Assembly: GCA_934757275.1 (NCBI GenBank)
Contig: CAKVLN010000001.1
Coordinates: forward strand, 62,001-126,000
Origin: an uncultured Candidatus Melainabacteria bacterium
GTDB taxonomy: Bacteria; Cyanobacteriota; Vampirovibrionia; Gastranaerophilales; Gastranaerophilaceae
Reading direction: 5' to 3'
Length of the DNA: 64,000 nt
Below, piece by piece: positions 62,472 to 64,000 of this stretch; the stretch's first letter is position 1; the number at the start of each line of letters is the position of its first letter. The translations under genes were made by a program, and so were the position numbers. The notes below the pieces were generated by a model that was given only the letters and a program-made list of their open reading frames with translations, did not search any database and was not told the origin of the DNA.

Positions 62472-63206
62472 CTATAATTTTATTGTTCTAAGAATTGTTG
62501 AATATTTGTGCGAACCATAATAAATTATTATAGATACAAAATAGTTTTCTAAATCATTAACCTCTAAGTATGATTGCACAGGTGTTTTGCGTTTTGTGCT
62601 TTTGAAATTTCCGATGAAATCTAAAAAGCCCATGTGTATTTTTTGAGCTTTTGTATATTTTGGTTTGGGAATATGTTCATCGTAGAACATTTCTGGCGTG
62701 TAATCTCTTTCGTAAACTGGTATAATGTGTTTTACAACTCCATTTTGTTTGAAGAGCATAAACCAATCGCCATTATGTTCTCTAGGTGTTAATAAATAAT
62801 ACCCAGGTTCAATAGTTATATTTTTAAAGTAAAGTGGTGAATTTAGCCTAAAAAGTGGATAAACAGACCACGAAGTATCTTTCATATCATAATATTGGTC
62901 AGGGTCAATATCGTGTAAATATGAGAAAGTTGGGACTTCCAAATCGTTGTATATTTGAGCATAATCTTTTGTCGCTTTTGTTTTCGTTGGTGGTATTATA
63001 ATCTCTTCATCAGCTTGTGCTGGTGTTGGCATAGTTTGTTGTTGAGCTGGCGGCACGGTGTCATCATCGTCTTCTAAACTATTTGGGTCGATGTCTTCAT
63101 AGAAACCTTTTGGCGTTCCAGCGTGTTCACCATAATAATCACTTTCAGCAAAAACTGGAAGTGAAAAAAGCAGAAGAATTAATATTAGTAAGTTTCTTTT
63201 TAGCAT
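62472..63206 (-). CDS. Secreted protein, unknown
   Basis: 244 residues. Signal peptide 1-20 (NLLILILLLFSLPVFA-ES). A Pro/Asp/Gln-rich linker (about 40-80: DDDDTVPPAQQQ) leads to a folded part with YFKNITIEPGYYLLTPREHN, WFMLFKQNGVVKHIIPVYER and a YFVSIIIYYGSHKYSTILR end. I recognise no family. No Shine-Dalgarno; TAAAAT ends 6 nt before the ATG. It follows the small HEAT-like gene and precedes the TPR gene on the same strand, each with a promoter. Confidence 0.8.
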   Translation of the reverse strand: MLKRNLLILILLLFSLPVFAESDYYGEHAGTPKGFYEDIDPNSLEDDDDTVPPAQQQTMPTPAQADEEIIIPPTKTKATKDYAQIYNDLEVPTFSYLHDIDPDQYYDMKDTSWSVYPLFRLNSPLYFKNITIEPGYYLLTPREHNGDWFMLFKQNGVVKHIIPVYERDYTPEMFYDEHIPKPKYTKAQKIHMGFLDFIGNFKSTKRKTPVQSYLEVNDLENYFVSIIIYYGSHKYSTILRTIKL

Positions 63207-63212
63207 ATTTTT

Positions 63213-63240
63213 ATTTTAATGTATTTATTTCAGAAATCAA
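63213..63240 (-). promoter_or_regulatory. Promoter of the 244-residue secreted protein, leaderless type
   Basis: Minus strand: TTGATT (63235-63240), 16 bp, TAAAAT (63213-63218), 6 nt, ATG at 63206. Confidence 0.5.
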
Positions 63241-63258
63241 TAATTTAAAAATTAATAC

Positions 63259-63295
63259 AAAACTGCCTTGGGTAAAATTCTCCAAGGCAGTCTTT
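63259..63295 (-). terminator. Terminator after the HEAT-like gene
   Basis: ACTGCCTTGG and CCAAGGCAGT arms (10 bp) around a 10-nt loop, followed by TTTTGTATT on the minus strand, 17 nt after the stop. Confidence 0.85.
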
Positions 63296-63311
63296 ATTTC
63301 AGTTATTCATA

Positions 63312-63668
63312 TTAGCTTAGTGCAAGTAATGATTTTACAGAACGAGCATTTTCTTTAACAGACTCATCAGAGTGCATGTTAATTGTGTCATCTAAAATTT
63401 TGATAACTTCAGTTTTATCTTTTAGTGACAAGATTTCATTGATTGTACTCATAGCAACTGAAGGAGAAAGGTCATTAATACCTTTGCCTTGATTGATGAT
63501 AACAATTTTCAATGAGTCATGAACATTTTTTCTAACTAATGCACGAGAAGTGTATTCTCTTACTTCATTATCGGGAGAATTTGTTCCCAATTCTTCTAAA
63601 ACTTCAATAGAAGTATTGTCTTGGTGTGCAGCAAGTGCATCTATAATTTCAGCAACATTTTTATTCAT
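63312..63668 (-). CDS. HEAT-like helical protein
   Basis: 118 residues of paired helices, spaced like HEAT/armadillo repeats: TSIEVLEELGTNSPDNEVREYTSRALVRKN (split: IEVLEELGT / DNEVREYTSRALVRKN) and STINEILSLKDKTEVIKILD, then DESVKENARSVKSLLAL. No catalytic motif. TAATG overlap with the upstream gene means a coupled pair. Cytoplasmic; function unknown. Confidence 0.7.
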   Translation of the reverse strand: MNKNVAEIIDALAAHQDNTSIEVLEELGTNSPDNEVREYTSRALVRKNVHDSLKIVIINQGKGINDLSPSVAMSTINEILSLKDKTEVIKILDDTINMHSDESVKENARSVKSLLALS

Positions 63669-64000
63669 TATGCCACCTTACTTTCTTGATTAGATGCCAA
63701 TGCGATTTCGTTTTCCCACATAGATTTTAGTTCACAAACAGGCATATCAGAAGAAATTCTGTTGTGGTGTGGAATATTGATTTTACTAATCATGTTAGAC
63801 CACTTGTCTGACAAATTTTTGCCAATGCCTGAAATGTTTGAACCAATATGCAATGATGGCATGTTGATAGAAGGCATTTTCTCTGATAGATTTCTACCCA
63901 TATTAGAAATAGAGCTAGAAATACCTTTGCCTAAGTCTTTAACGTCCATTTGCATTACGTTGTTAATACTTTTGATTGGAGCTAAGTCAGAAACATTTGT
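63668..64000 (-). CDS. Unknown protein, 5' end outside the window
   Basis: The frame is open to the window edge: 15 codons (TNVSDLAPIKSINNV) precede the first internal ATG at 63955, so the true start is probably beyond 64000. The visible part has a repeat-like Gly/Ser pattern (GKGISSSISNMGRNLSEK against GSNISGIGKNLSDK) and an acidic end with MPVCELKSMWENEIAL. No family recognised. Coupled to the HEAT-like gene. Confidence 0.65.
   Translation of the reverse strand, partial: TNVSDLAPIKSINNVMQMDVKDLGKGISSSISNMGRNLSEKMPSINMPSLHIGSNISGIGKNLSDKWSNMISKINIPHHNRISSDMPVCELKSMWENEIALASNQESKVA

Overview
The window is AT-rich bacterial chromosome. It most resembles Vampirovibrionia/Melainabacteria (Gastranaerophilales-like gut relatives of cyanobacteria); this is an inference. 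The grounds are lipopolysaccharide genes of a Gram-negative cell (gmhA, kdsB, lpxK), an 11-subunit complex I cluster without nuoE/F/G as in cyanobacteria, a cyanobacterial-looking omega subunit, anaerobic nucleotide metabolism (nrdG), and several large lineage-type proteins with an F-K/Q-G tripeptide near the N-terminus. No ribosomal RNA, CRISPR array or prophage is present.

Layout. 1-11.4 kb: a cut secreted protein, gmhA, a laccase-domain nucleoside phosphorylase, two tandem paralogous 'FKG' proteins, an endonuclease IV-like/formyltransferase/Cys-rich operon, gatB, yraN, a DUF559 nuclease gene bracketed by GC-rich inverted repeats, and a GT-C membrane glycosyltransferase. 11.5-21 kb: nuoA-B-C-D-H-I-J-K-L-M-N. 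21-32 kb: another F-x-G protein, tpiA, hicAB, two glycosyltransferases, mutS and a RelE/HTH toxin-antitoxin pair. 32-35 kb: RNase P RNA, lpxK (with an in-frame palindromic repeat), kdsB and a methyltransferase. 35.1-40.2 kb: a four-gene restriction-modification island (LlaJI-like nuclease, short McrB-like AAA+ motor, an unrecognised 315-residue protein, a FokI-type double adenine methylase). 40-50 kb: TPR protein, higBA, tRNA-Glu, map, rpoZ, a duplicated FKG protein, malQ, rpsL-rpsG, surE. 50-64 kb: a structured leader with a 23-residue hydrophobic ORF before a ChbG-like deacetylase and a phospholipase D, a three-repeat membrane protein, efp, accB-accC, nrdG, an XRE regulator, a candidate small RNA, parDE, dus, a large secreted TPR protein and three lineage-specific small proteins.

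Three themes stand out. (1) Several genes without a Shine-Dalgarno sequence have a -10 box ending 6-7 nt before the ATG, which predicts leaderless mRNAs. (2) Palindromic interspersed repeats of at least three kinds are scattered between genes and once inside a gene, and one kind brackets a DUF559 nuclease gene exactly. (3) The restriction island has an unusual composition: the AAA+ motor has no room for its normal DNA-recognition domain, and the extra 315-residue protein could supply it. Four type II toxin-antitoxin modules also lie in the 64 kb. All calls come from reading the sequence; no database search was run.
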